Source of the DNA: Helianthus annuus
Taxonomy: Eukaryota; Streptophyta; Magnoliopsida; Asterales; Asteraceae
Reading direction: 5' to 3'
Length of the DNA: 64,000 nucleotides
NCBI RefSeq assembly: GCF_002127325.2
Contig: NC_035448.2
Coordinates: 10,865,408 to 10,929,407 of the forward strand
The translations under genes and the position numbers were made by a program. This document shows, piece by piece, positions 1-10,794 of this stretch. Every line of letters begins with the position of its first letter. Position 1 is the stretch's first letter. The notes beneath the pieces are model-generated. The model did not search any database. It was not told where the DNA came from and was given only the letters and a program-made list of their open reading frames with translations.

Positions 1-298
1 CCAAGTCTTCACAAAGACGAGCTCGCGCAAACGTTTTTTTTTTAATGGAATGTCTTCGGAAAAACAAACAGTCTGCAGATGGCAATGTATGTGCGTGGTC
101 TGCGTAACGCAGACTCAAGAGTTGCGCAGATATTTTTTTAGAAAAACAATCAGTTTTTAAATTTTTTAGACGTTAAAAAATTATGAATATGTTTGTAGTT
201 TCTACTTACATAGTTGCATTATCTTTTTAGTTTCTTTATTTTGGTTAAACATGAATATGTTAGTGGTCTCTACTTACATAGTTACATTATTTATTATA
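1..298. repeat. Intergenic AT-rich DNA with a 69-bp spaced duplication
   Basis: No gene is visible. A segment of about 40 bases (182-221) recurs at 251-290 with about five changes; both copies read ATGAATATGTT followed by TCTACTTACATAG, so this is a short tandem duplication of about 69 bp. A small perfect hairpin with arms GTCTGCGT/ACGCAGAC lies at about 98-114. This may be the edge of an older repeat that continues left of the window. Confidence 0.5.
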
Positions 299-1860
299 GG
301 ATAAATTACACTTTTCGTCCTTTATGTTTGTAGCTAGTTGCAATGAATGACCTTTACCTTTAATAATTACAGCCACAGTCCTTTATTTTGAAAACTCATT
401 ACACCATTCGTCCTTTAGTGCTAACCAGATTAAAATTTTGAGTTAAATCTAGCCATATGAGGGTATTATGGTCATTTCATGTTTTTATTTAATAATAAAA
501 CTAAAACATAACATATATACATAATACAGCTTATTTAATCTACTCAAAGATCTTGTAACTATATCTGTAATCTGAATCTCTCTTGTATCTACTCAACCAC
601 CGCCTAAGTCCACCACCGCCACCACCTGTAACATCACCACCACCATCATCGGAGCTATTTAAAACCCAGAAAAACCCTTTGTATATAGATCGATGCACAC
701 CCCTATTTAAAACCCAGAAAAACCCCCAAACAAAATCCCACAATCCATGGTTTCTTTCAAAGAAGAAAGCAACATGATCAAAGATCTTTCACATCTGGAA
801 AAACTTCACTCAATGAGCTCAAACTCATGGTTCAAGAAGTAATAATCAATAAAGATTCAACCTTTACACCTAATCCAGAACAACCCACTTAAGAAATCTC
901 AATTTGGGGGATACCCCTGTTCAAAGATGAAAGAGCTGATGTCATCTTGCTTAAGTTGTTGCGTGCTGTGGCGGATCTGAATCCACTGGTCGGTCTAAAT
1001 CCAACAAGGTGAAACTGGATCTATGAAACTCGTTAATAAATCTCGTATTAAACAAAGTGAAAAACTCATTAATAGTTGAGTACATGTGATTATTCTCAAT
1101 CGGTTCCAACTCTAATACCCCCATTTTCTTCTTCCTTAACTTTTGCAAGAGGCAAAAAAAACTAGAAAATAAACAAAACAAGTGGAAAATAAGTTATTCC
1201 AATCAACGGTGGTGCGGTTGGACCATAGAGCTTCGATTCCGGGCCAAGAATCATCAGATCTGTGAGTCTTCACAACCGGAGAGCTTCAATTCCAAGCCAA
1301 GAACCATCGATTCTAGTCTACCATATGAAATCACTTTAGTTTCTTTGCAGGAATCGAAATCCACCAGATTTGTGTTTAGGGTTTGACAAAATCCCACCAG
1401 ATCTGCGGCTGTGATGTTATGAGATAATGAGTTTAGAGATAGATAGAGAGAGAGAGAGTGTGTGTGTTTGTGGCGACGGTGTAGCTCCGATGATGATGGT
1501 GGTAGTGATGTATCAGGTGGCGGTGGTGGTGATGTATCAGGCGGTGGTGGTGGGCTTATGCTGCTATCTTAGAGAGAGGAAGTTAAATGGGGATGAGTGA
1601 GAGTTTAATGGGGGATGAAATTATATATCTGATGAACTTTTGGTTTTATTTATTAAAAATAATTAAAATAAAAGCGTGAAATGACCATAATACCCTCCTG
1701 TGACTAGACTTAACTCAAAATTTTAACCTGGTTAGTGGTAAAGGACGAAAGATGTAATGAGTTTTCAAAATAAAGGACTGTGGCTGTAATTATTAAAGGT
1801 AAAAGGCATCCATTGCAACTAGCTACAAACATAAACGACGAAAAATAATGTAATTTATCC
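299..1860. mobile_element. Foldback / Mutator-like element with long terminal inverted repeats
   Basis: The left arm (299 to about 490) reappears as its reverse complement at about 1670-1860. Both ends read GGATAAATTACA, followed by a shared block containing TTTATGTTTGTAGCTAGTTG. Weaker inverted similarity continues inward (the GGAGCT/AGCTCC blocks near 650 and 1485). The 9 bases outside each end (TTTATTATA and TTATTTATA) match at 7 positions, which fits an aged 9-bp Mutator-type target duplication. The interior (about 540-1620) has no credible ORF but holds local duplications, for example GAGCTTC.ATTCC near 1228 and 1281, and a GA/GT-rich stretch at 1441-1560. It is probably non-autonomous. 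Confidence 0.7.
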
Positions 1861-2035
1861 TTATTTATATCTAAATCTTCTGTTACGAATCTCAAATGAA
1901 GCCATATAAAGGCAAACTACACGATTGTGGTTGATAAATGGAGATTTCTGGCCATTGTGGATGGGATTACCGTCTCTTCTTGTCCACATAACTCATACCA
2001 ACCAGCCCCACACACCATCTCCATCTCTATCTCTA

Positions 2036-2041
<6 letters not shown>

Positions 2042-2083
<42 letters not shown>
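2042..2083. repeat. (CT)n microsatellite in the 5' leader of the cyclophilin gene
   Basis: About 20 uninterrupted CT units end 23 bases before the chosen start codon at 2106. CT-rich leaders are common in plant nuclear genes; the number of units is probably polymorphic. Confidence 0.9.
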
Positions 2084-2086
<3 letters not shown>

Positions 2087-2105
2087 CACAAGAGAGACAC
2101 CATTG

Positions 2106-3587
2106 ATGGAGAAGATATGGCAGAACCTGAAGACCCTGCATTCAACAGCCGAACACCTTCATCGCCAACCACCACCAACACAGATTCAAAGCATCCCATC
2201 TTCCCCTGCAACCATCAAACTGTCACGTAGACAACTCGCAACCTGCACGAAATCGTCTGTGTTACTGCTCCTCACTTCCCAGTTTCAAGACCACTTCCAT
2301 CTGCCCAATGCAAGAGCCCAAGAACAGAACCTACTTACACCCGAGAATCCTCAAAACCTCGAAAACGACATTCCAACTGAGAATAACACGACCGCAAGTC
2401 CTGCAGAGGAGAATGCGATCGACACTAGTGACACCACCACTCCAACCGAAGAGGACACTAGCGACACCACCACCACACCAACCGAAGAGAACCCGGTGGA
2501 GACTAGCAGCTCCACCAGTCCCACCGAAGAAAGCCCAGCTGAGAATACTGAAACCACGGGTCCCACCGAAGAGAGCCCGCCTGACACTAATGCCACCACC
2601 AATCCCATTGAAGAGAATCCAGCAGAAACTAGTGCCACTGCCAGCACTAACACTGAAGAGAATCAAGCTGACAGCAGTTCTGACACCACCACCACCACCA
2701 CCACAACTGAAGTAGACAGTTGCACGGACAAAGTTCTTACGAAGCGGGCTTTTCTAGACATCGCGATTGACGGGAAGCCCATGGGACGAATTGTCGTCGG
2801 GCTGTATGGAAACAATGCACCCAATGGAACTACTAAGTTCAGCGATTTCGTAAGTGGAGCAGCAGGTAGTTTCTATATTTTGGACTTTCGGTTATAAAAA
2901 TTCAATATTATCTCGAAAACTACACTTGGCTGAATGTATTTTTGTTTGTATGCTTGATAGGTATCAGTTACCGAAGGAAAGAATTCGTAAAGATCACACC
3001 AAATTACATACAACATGGCGGGGTTAGATCATACGGAGTTGATGCTGAACTTGCAGCTCAAACCGGAAGGAACTTTGCAGTCGAAAATCTCGTTGCTGAA
3101 TTGGAGCGCGAAAATGGAAGATGTCCCGGGACTAAGAATGTTGCAGGGAGTGTAGGTATTATTGTGCGAGACCCGTTTAAACCGCCACCTAAGCAAAAGC
3201 TGGTGGCCCGAAATGGTAAGTTGGTGATTGATGAAGAGGAAATTGGGAAAGAACCAAACGGGACGGAGTTCGTTATCTCAACAAAAGATTCACCAGAGTT
3301 GGATGCATCAACATTGGTTATTGGGAAAGTGTTAGAAGGTATGGAGGTTGTAGAGAAAATCGGTCAGGTCAAAACCGTGCAAGAAAACACCAGTTCTCCT
3401 TATTTCAGGTACGAAAACACTAGTTCGCACACATTTACGAGTGACCTATAAAAAACTGATGTAGTTCACTTGCTTGTTACACAGGGTGGCGAAGTTGATC
3501 GGGGATAAAAGGGCAGTGGTTGCAGAGAGGGGGTTCAACCGACCCTATTCGAAAGTAATTGTAACCAATTGTGGGATAATGATGTAA
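2106..3587 (+). CDS. Cyclophilin-type peptidyl-prolyl isomerase, thylakoid lumen type (CYP26-2-like)
   Basis: Three exons with GT-AG introns join in frame: 2106-2865, 2961-3408 and 3485-3587 (436 aa). Residues 1-40 look like a chloroplast transit peptide. A twin arginine at 41-42, a hydrophobic run SVLLLLTS (about 51-58) and ARA at 69-71 look like a Tat-route thylakoid lumen signal. Residues of roughly 85-205 are a degenerate Thr/Pro/Glu repeat (units like SPTEESPAE). The cyclophilin fold follows (about 212-430; GRIVVGLYG, then YIQHGG). It resembles the Arabidopsis lumenal CYP26-2 class from memory, so the subgroup is uncertain. The residue equivalent to the catalytic arginine of human cyclophilin A is lysine (K264) and the usual glutamine is histidine (H272), so isomerase activity may be low or absent. 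The start was chosen because it is the first ATG in the frame of the signal peptide; an ATG at 2117 is in another frame that stops at 2230. Confidence 0.85.
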
Positions 3588-3710
3588 TTTGAGATATGTT
3601 CATGAGAGTTGTAAATCAACGCGAATCTTTCTATGTTTGATTATGTAAAAGCCCAAAAGATTTTGTGTCCATCGATGTGCTACGATATAAATCTTCCGTT
3701 TCTAGCTATA

Positions 3711-3758
3711 TCTTAAACGGGCGGGCGCCCCTCCCGCCCCAAGGAAGCTGCGCCCATG
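3711..3758. mobile_element. Fragment of a hAT-type MITE end
   Basis: The stretch CGGGCGCCCCTCCCG followed by AAGCTGCGCCCATG closely matches the right end of the hAT MITE at 49944-50142 in this window. Only the one end is present, just after the cyclophilin 3' end. Confidence 0.45.
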
Positions 3759-3909
3759 TTTAACGTTACTTGGTGCGCGTTCTTTTAGCGGATTGGGTTC
3801 TTTAGCAACATGTACCAAATGAATATAGACTGATTATATGGTATTCAATAGTTAAATTAAAATATTAATGCGGATTCCAGCTTGCTATAACAAAACATCA
3901 TGTAAATAA

Positions 3910-4232
3910 GAGTTAATTGCTCGGATGGTCCCTGTGGTTTCAAGTTTTTTCACGTTTACTCCCCACCTTTTGAAAATAGCAGGTATTCTCCCTATGGTTT
4001 GTCATTTTGTTACTCGGATAGTCCCTAAGTAGATGTCAGTTAGTTTGAAAATAGCAAGTATGCTCCCTATGGTTTGTCATTTTGTTACTCGGATAGTCCC
4101 CATAGTAAATGTTGGGGGACTATCCGAGTAACAAAATGACAAACCATAGGGAGCATACATACTATTTTCAAAAGGTGAGGACTAAACGTGAAAAAACGTG
4201 AAACCACAGAGACCATCCGAGCAATTAACTCT
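3910..4232. mobile_element. Mutator-type MITE, foldback, with perfect 9-bp target duplication
   Basis: The element starts GAGTTAATTGCTCGG and ends CCGAGCAATTAACTC, and the two halves are largely reverse complements, so a transcript would fold into one long hairpin. TGTAAATAA is present on both sides (3901-3909 and 4233-4241), a perfect 9-bp target duplication typical of the Mutator superfamily. Within the left half a block ending in TTTGTTACTCGGATAGTCCC is duplicated. Related copies lie in the CAS introns. It sits between the cyclophilin and Dr1 3' ends. Confidence 0.88.
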
Positions 4233-4479
4233 GTAAATAATGGAAGCAACCTTCTATTTCATTTCCCAGTCAACAATAAATCATCCAGCCACATCATGCC
4301 TAACAAATGAAATGCAGCTTTGACTTTGACTAAACCTTACTAATCAGCAACCATATAGACATAAACTAAGAGTACAAATTACACTAAGATTCAAACTGGT
4401 AGCCGTAAAGTAAACTAAGCCAAAGGGACTTTGTACATGATAGGAGTTGGGGTTAACGAAGCTTGCCTATTCTTATAAT

Positions 4480-6783
4480 TTAAAAGGGTTCTAAGAGTTG
4501 GCCGTTCAAACTTGATTCGGCTTCAGGCGGTTTGGGGGCGGTTGCAACACCGTTCATTCTAGCACGTGCCTCTGCAAACATCCTCTGTTGTTCCGCTAAT
4601 GCTTCTTCTTCAGTCATCTCTGCTCCATTTGTGCATTTTCCACCTCTAACAGTATCCTGTTTAATCATTTGGTAATAAATGATTACCAATGTTTAATCAT
4701 ACTGTTTTTCATTATTTAACATATAAAATTAAATTTACTCAACCCGTACAATACACGGGGTTCTTAAAAATACAACATTTTTATTATTTAATATATAAAA
4801 TTACATTTATTCAACCCATGTAATAAACGAGATTTTTAAATATATATTGTTTTATTATTTGATATATAAAATTACATTTATTCAACCCGTGTAATAAACG
4901 AGATTTTTAAAGATACATATATATTTTTATATTATTGGTATATAAAATTACATGTATTCAACCCGTGTAATACACGCGGTTCTATCCTAGTATGTTTATA
5001 TAAGGTTAAAAAATAAATGATTACCACTGTTTCGAGTTTGTGTTGTTCGTACGCAGCATAAACCTCTTCTATGTAATCCCCAAAACCAAGAACCTTAAAA
5101 AATATATAGATCAATATTGAACTTTATCAAGTGCGAATAGTGAGGTGAAATGTGGAAAATATATGATTAATAGTGATTATATGAGTGATTAACAAACCTC
5201 TAACGCCTTGAGAACATGCTCTGGTGCGATGGTTCTTCTATCTTCTTTGCCACAGACTTCATTTGATTCTGATGAAACGAGATTAATGAACTCTGCAAGA
5301 GAGAAAATAAGAACAGTGAAGTCTTGAAGCAACTATTTTTTTATATAAGGATTTAAACTATCAAAAGAATCTCACCTACGCAACACTCAATCAAAAGATC
5401 TTGAGTGTCTCTTGCAACACGTACATCTGGAGGCAACATCTCCTTAATTATTTTAGTCATAGTAGCTGCAAACAAAATTTAACAGAAAAAACTTCCATTA
5501 GCATGAAACCAACGCTCGTATGATATAAAATTACTGCAACAAATTTGGCAACAGCATACGACAGTTAGGCCTATGATTCAACACGTTTTATGCAATTAAC
5601 ATAAACTATATTTGGATTAGCATCCAAGTAACTCTATACAATGGTGTTGCAAGAGCTAAATAGATATGTAATTCAACTTGGAGAAACAATGTTAAACTCT
5701 ATGGTTAACAGAGCACTAGAGCAGCATTTGTATATCGAAACACAAAATCACAAGTACGCTAATCATCAACTTCCAGTATGCAACACTTCCACCAACATAA
5801 AACGAATACCGATCAGCATATCACATTTTTTACAGAACAAGTTTTTACACAGAACAACTAATTGACGTAAGATTTTTTTACTAAACTTTCACGGCTCAAC
5901 AGATGGCAATCTTCTGAGTTCTGTGATTAAAAAAACTGTTGGGCATACATCCAAAAAGATAACTTTGCAGCAGGCAAAGAGCCTAAGATACAAGCAGACC
6001 TGGCGACAAGCTGGTTTGGGTAGCTGGCCCATGTGCCTCATACATACAAGTTAGCAAAGTATGCCCATAAAATTCAAGAAAATTCACATAACTACTCATT
6101 CATCCATAAAAATCGTCGACAAAATAATAAAATAATGTAGAGTAACACAACAGCGATTTAGTAGGCACAATAAGCCAAAATCAATAAGCAAAATATGGTC
6201 AAAAGAGCATCACAAGTTAAGTACCTTGGCAAAGAGTTGTTAGATTTTGAAACATGAAATTAACCCCAAAATTAACCGCACTCAAAATAAACTTTTTAAC
6301 ACACACCGACAGGTACGGGCTAATTATCCGTCTAGTCGACATTAGATATACAAAATCACTCTTACTGCTATTTTTAACATGTATACCATTATCTATGAAT
6401 ACATCATGATCAAATAATAAAATCAATTAAAAAAACTGATACCAGCTCTGACACTCAGATCTCGCACAGATGATAACAAAACCTACTAACAAATCTGAAC
6501 AAAATTAAGTCACACAAAAGCTATTGTTTATCACATAATTTATTATTATTTAAAAAAAACAGAAAAAAAATCAAATCAAAATTAAACAAATAGATACACA
6601 AATAGGTAAGTAGATATACAACAAAATAGATAATCAACCCTATAAAATCAAATCAAACAACAAAAACCTAAAATTAAAAGCTTCAAACAACAAATTATGA
6701 GTACAAAACGATAGAAATCAAACAAACCTTTCGGTAATGAAGCGTCTTCTTTCGTCTTACCAACAATATCCATCGGTTCCATC
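4480..6783 (-). CDS. DR1: Protein Dr1 homolog (NC2-beta, histone-fold TBP repressor; NF-YB13 type)
   Basis: Five coding exons on the minus strand join in frame: 6783-6729, 5465-5376, 5292-5198, 5093-5025 and 4656-4480 (161 aa). All introns are GT-AG. The protein begins MEPMDIVGKTKEDASLPK, and the histone fold (about 19-100; MTKIIKEMLPPDVRVARD, then RRTIAPEHVLKALE) is close to Arabidopsis Dr1. The Glu/Ala-rich tail contains MTEEEALAEQQRMFAEARAR. Family knowledge: Dr1 pairs with DRAP1/NC2-alpha, binds TBP on DNA and blocks entry of TFIIA and TFIIB. Length matches the family (159 aa in Arabidopsis, from memory). Intron 1 (5466-6728) is long; intron 4 (4657-5024) holds Helitron-end repeats. A donor-like CGGTGAGT near 6940 and an acceptor-like TTTTTAGG near 6805 suggest an extra intron in the 5' leader. 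Confidence 0.95.
4725..4990 (+). mobile_element. Helitron 3'-end repeats inside Dr1 intron 4
   Basis: Four successive units of about 65-80 bp each contain TTCAACCC.TGTAATA.ACG. The last reads CAACCCGTGTAATACACGCG followed by CTATCCTAG, that is, a hairpin and a CTAG end as in plant Helitrons. No matching 5' end is visible in the intron, so this is a 3' terminal relic with tandem copies of the terminal region. Confidence 0.65.
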
Positions 6784-6954
6784 TTCAACTCTTCAAATTA
6801 ACCTAAAAACACTCATAATCATCAGATCTAAATCAATTTTCAACAAATTCACACATCTCAAACACAAATCGAATCAAACAACCACCGATCTAAACAATAA
6901 CAAAATTTAGGGATCTGAAAACGATAAAAAGGATAAAAACTCACCGACGAAAAC

Positions 6955-7085
6955 AAAGCAATCAAAACGACGTCGTGTATCGGACCGAATTCACCGATAA
7001 AAAGAGGCAATCAAAACGGCGTCGTATGACGGATCGAATTCAGAGATCGAAACGACGTCGTGTATACGGAAGTCGGAGGCGGAGA
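6955..7085 (-). promoter_or_regulatory. Repeated ACGACGTCGT palindromes in the Dr1 leader or promoter
   Basis: Three spaced copies of AAACGRCGTCGT occur (about 6967, 7016 and 7050), the first two followed by CGGA.CGAATTCA. The core GACGTC is a palindromic ACGT element of the type bound by plant bZIP factors. The copies lie 170-300 bases upstream of the Dr1 start codon. Further upstream (about 7400-7470) several GGCCCA/TGGGCC words resemble TCP site II elements common in housekeeping promoters. The exact transcription start cannot be seen. Confidence 0.45.
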
Positions 7086-7656
7086 CGATGGTGCACGATA
7101 TAGAGAGTGCAGGCGACTAGGGCAAAATTCTCCAGGGCGCGTGGGAGAGTGCGCGTGGAGTGTTGACTGAGGGTGGGACCGGACGGGGTGTGAGGTGGAA
7201 TGGGCGCGTGCGTTTGGGGTGAGAGTGGGGGGGAGTCATGGAGTTTGGGGTTTTATAGGTTTTGATTAAAGGTATTAAAGGATGGCCGTAAATGAAGAGT
7301 GGGTGTTTGATCATCGGTGAGAGGGATGATAGGATGTGTTCAGTGGTGCGTTACTTTCGATCACGGAGTCACCGATGGATCACGGGTCGTCGTATGTTGG
7401 CCTCTGGGTTTTGGGTTACGGCCCAAAGGTTATAGGGCCCAGTTGGGGGTCGTGGGCTTCTGGGCTTGTGGGAAATGGTCAATTGGTTATGGGTCATGGG
7501 TTTTGAAAATAACTAGTAACATAATACCCTTGCGCTATGCGGCGGGAATTCAATATGTAGCAGTTCGTTACGATACCGTCACTTAGTACAGCAATCGAAA
7601 GAAAAAAAAAAGATGATGGTACATATACCAGTAGTAATGTTGTTCGTTAAGAATTG
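7086..7656. other. Dr1 upstream region without a gene
   Basis: This is G/T-rich on the plus strand at 7115-7250, with scattered TGGG and GGCCCA words at 7395-7500. ORFs on either strand are short, low in complexity and unlike any family I know. It is best read as promoter and spacer DNA of Dr1. Confidence 0.4.
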
Positions 7657-7770
7657 TAATAACCCAAAACTTTAAACATCTTTCTATGCTAATAAATGAA
7701 AATCTTTTTTGGCTAATAACCCAAAACTTTAAACATCTTTCTATACTAATAAATGAAAATCTTTTTTGGA
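7657..7770 (+). repeat. 57-bp tandem duplication covering a Helitron insertion junction
   Basis: TAATAACCCAAAACTTTAAA plus the Helitron start TCTTTCTAT.CTAATAAATG and following bases occur twice head to tail (from about 7657 and about 7714), with one difference (ATGC/ATAC). Both flanking DNA and the element's first bases are included in the duplicated unit. Confidence 0.85.
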
Positions 7771-8021
7771 CACGTGTCACTCCCAGGTGCATTCTCACCT
7801 TATTTTCCTATTTATCTTCCATATTAATTTTAAACAAAAAATTAGATAAAAATAAATATCTGTTTTTTCTATAAATAATTTTAAACAAAAATTTAGAAAA
7901 GGATAAACATTTGTTTTTATTATGATCATATAATAATTAGATAAGAATAAATATTTGTTTTTCTATAAATAATTTTAAACAAAAATTTAGATAAAGATAA
8001 AAGTTTGTTTTTATAACGATC

Positions 8022-8068
<47 letters not shown>

Positions 8069-8426
8069 TACATTCGAGTTGGGTCGGGTCGGGTCATTTG
8101 TTTATTAAATGTATCCCGTGTGGGAATTGAGTTTGATTAGGATGATAAGTAGTGGAGTTCTGTTTTTCTTTACTTTCTTGATTGGACACGTGTCACTCCC
8201 TGGTGCATTCTCACCTTATTTTCCTATTTATCTTTCATATTAATTTTAAACAAAAAATTAGATAAGAATAAATATCTGTTTTTTCTATAAATAATTTTAA
8301 ACAAAAATTTAGATAAGGATAAACATTTGTTTTATTATGATCATATAATAATTAGATAAGAATAAATATTTATTTTTCTATAAATAATTTTAAACAAAAA
8401 TTTAGATAAAGATAAAAGTTTGTTTT

Positions 8427-8468
<42 letters not shown>

Positions 8469-8930
8469 TTTAAACAAAAAAATAAGATAAGAATAAATAT
8501 TTGTTTTTCTATAAATAATTTTAAACAAAATTTTTTATAAGGATAAACGTTTGTTTTTATTATGAGTAGATTCAAAATTTATTTTTAAAAGATAAATCTT
8601 GACAACTATATGTGTTAACATATGACATTATATTTTATTCAACACGTGCAATATATGAGTTTTTTTAAGATATTTTTTTTTTATTATTTATTACATAAAA
8701 TTACATTTATGCGAAACAAAAAAAACAAAGTAAAATGTTATAATAAGTAAATAGTACATCAAAGTTCATTTTTAAAAGATAAACTTGACGATTTATGTGT
8801 TAACATATGACATTATATTTAATTCAATACGTGCAATATACGAGTCTTTTTAAAGATATATCTTTTTTTATTATTTATTATCTAAACTCACATTTATGCA
8901 ACCCGTGTAATACACGGGGTTCTAACCTAG
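7736..8930 (+). mobile_element. Non-autonomous Helitron H1
   Basis: The 5' end is TCTTTCTATACTAATAAATG. The 3' end is the hairpin ACCCGTGTAATACACGGGGT followed by TCTAACCTAG, ending in CTAG. The base before is A, as expected for A^T insertion. There is no coding capacity. The interior repeats itself: the CACGTGTCACTCCC.GGTGC block near 7771 returns near 8186, and a 188-bp unit is doubled before the 3' end (about 8570 and 8758). Two (AAT)n microsatellites lie at about 8023-8067 and 8430-8468. Confidence 0.75.
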
Positions 8931-10413
8931 TCTTTCTATACTAATAAACGAAAATCTTTTTGTACACATGTCACTCTCTGGTGCCTCCTCCCTTTTAATA
9001 ATATATTACATATTAATTTTTATACACAAAATATAATATAATATTAATTAATATAGTTAGAGATAAACGTATAAATTCAAATTTAATTAATAATTATCTA
9101 TAACAAATATAAATGTATCAAATAATATAATAAGTATAATATTATTTAATATATTTAGAGATCAAAAGTATAATTTCAAATTTAATTAATACTAAATTAC
9201 TTTTTGAGTCCCTATGTTTTAGTGGTTTTAACCATTTGAATCCAAAATCAAAAAGTTTAACGTCCTGAGTCTCTAACCGCTCATTCACACCCCCTGTAAA
9301 AAAAATTCAAAAAACCTTTTGTAAGGCCAAGTTCTCTAAGTTTTCACAACTTATCGAAATTTTCATTTTACCCTAACTATATATATTTGTTAAGATAAAA
9401 TATATTATTTGGATATAAACAATAATTAGTACTAAAGTTTCAAATCACATGTACAAGTAGTTATAGTATATAACTTAGAAGACTAAAATTACAAGCGGAT
9501 TATCTAAATAAAGTACCAATTTATCTTAAAAGCGAACACTAAATGGTTTTTAACAGTGGTTCTAGGGAAAGAGTATTATACAAGATACTTATATGAAATG
9601 TTGTACTGTTATTTGTATTTGGAAAAGACATTTTTTTTGCTATTAAGTATATAACATTATATTTACTTAAGCCGTGTAATACACATGTTCAATATTTTCT
9701 TCCAGTTTTAAATTTATGTTACTATCAATATGTTTTCGTCTTTAAAAATTGTCCAACTTCCTAATAACATTGACTTTTAAATATTAAACTTAATTTCAAT
9801 CATATTACGCAACTAAAGACATTATCGTCATGCTAAATAAAGACATTATATAATATTATAAAAAAATTAATTTGAATATTTAAATGTCAACTACTAACTA
9901 AAAAAGTTGTTACAGACGCTCAAATTTATGGTTTAAAAAACTTTTGTCCTACTTTTTTAAACGTATACTTTGTTTTTAGTATGATTTTTTAATATGTAAT
10001 ATTTTCTATATAATGATGATATCTGTATCTTGTCTCATGATCCATATATCTAAAAGTAGTATTTATATCAAAGTATTTATTATATCATTAATATACATAG
10101 TAGAATTTAATTACAATTCATTTACCATAACCTCATAACTTATAATTATTTTTTAAAATAATTACAATTTTATGATCATTATTATTTTTATTTTTTAGTG
10201 TTACTTCTTTTGAAGACATAATAAAATGGATTGTAGTATCTCAAAAGAGAAGTGAAAACTTAGAAAATTATTTTGAATAGCGAAAATATAACTGTTCTTT
10301 TGTTTTACTATTTTATCTAAATAAGTCATTTCATTAATAAAGATTATATACAAGTTTATAATTTACATTTTTTTCGTCATTTAACCCGTGTAATACACGG
10401 GGTTGTAAGCTAG
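8931..10413 (+). mobile_element. Non-autonomous Helitron H2, directly abutting H1
   Basis: It starts TCTTTCTATACTAATAAACG at the base after the CTAG of H1 and ends with the hairpin AACCCGTGTAATACACGGGG followed by TTGTAAGCTAG; the next base is T. No ORF of interest is present. Near 9195-9300 it holds a stretch (GAGTCCCTATGTTTTAGTGG) resembling the ends of the Mutator-type MITEs in this window, probably an old insertion. Confidence 0.7.
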
Positions 10414-10477
10414 TTTATTTATAATAAAAAACGGGGATCTTTAAAATTGATTCATGTGGATTATTATATATGATTAA

Positions 10478-10752
10478 TTAGGTTAAAACCCCGTGTATTA
10501 CACGGGTTGCAGAAATATAATTTTATATAATAAATAATAAAAAGATATATCTTAAAAAAACTCGTATATTGCACCTAGAGAGAGATAGGTTTTGTATTTT
10601 TCTTTAATAAAATATAATACTATTTACATATTATAACATTTTACTTTATTAAATGTGTTCTTAACTAATTTTTTGTTTAAAATTATTATTATTATTTAAT
10701 ATGATCATAATAAAAATAAACCTTTATCTTCTAATCTAATTTTTTGTTTAAA

Positions 10753-10794
<42 letters not shown>

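Noticed and set aside
540..777. Small ORFs on both strands at 540-777 in the foldback element
   Set aside because: They cover a CCACCACC-rich microsatellite and a doubled TTTAAAACCCAGAAAAACCC block; no family similarity.
2331..2715. Three further open frames over the cyclophilin exon 1
   Set aside because: Shadows of the Thr/Pro/Glu repeat; the frame with signal peptide and correct splicing into the PPIase domain is the real one.
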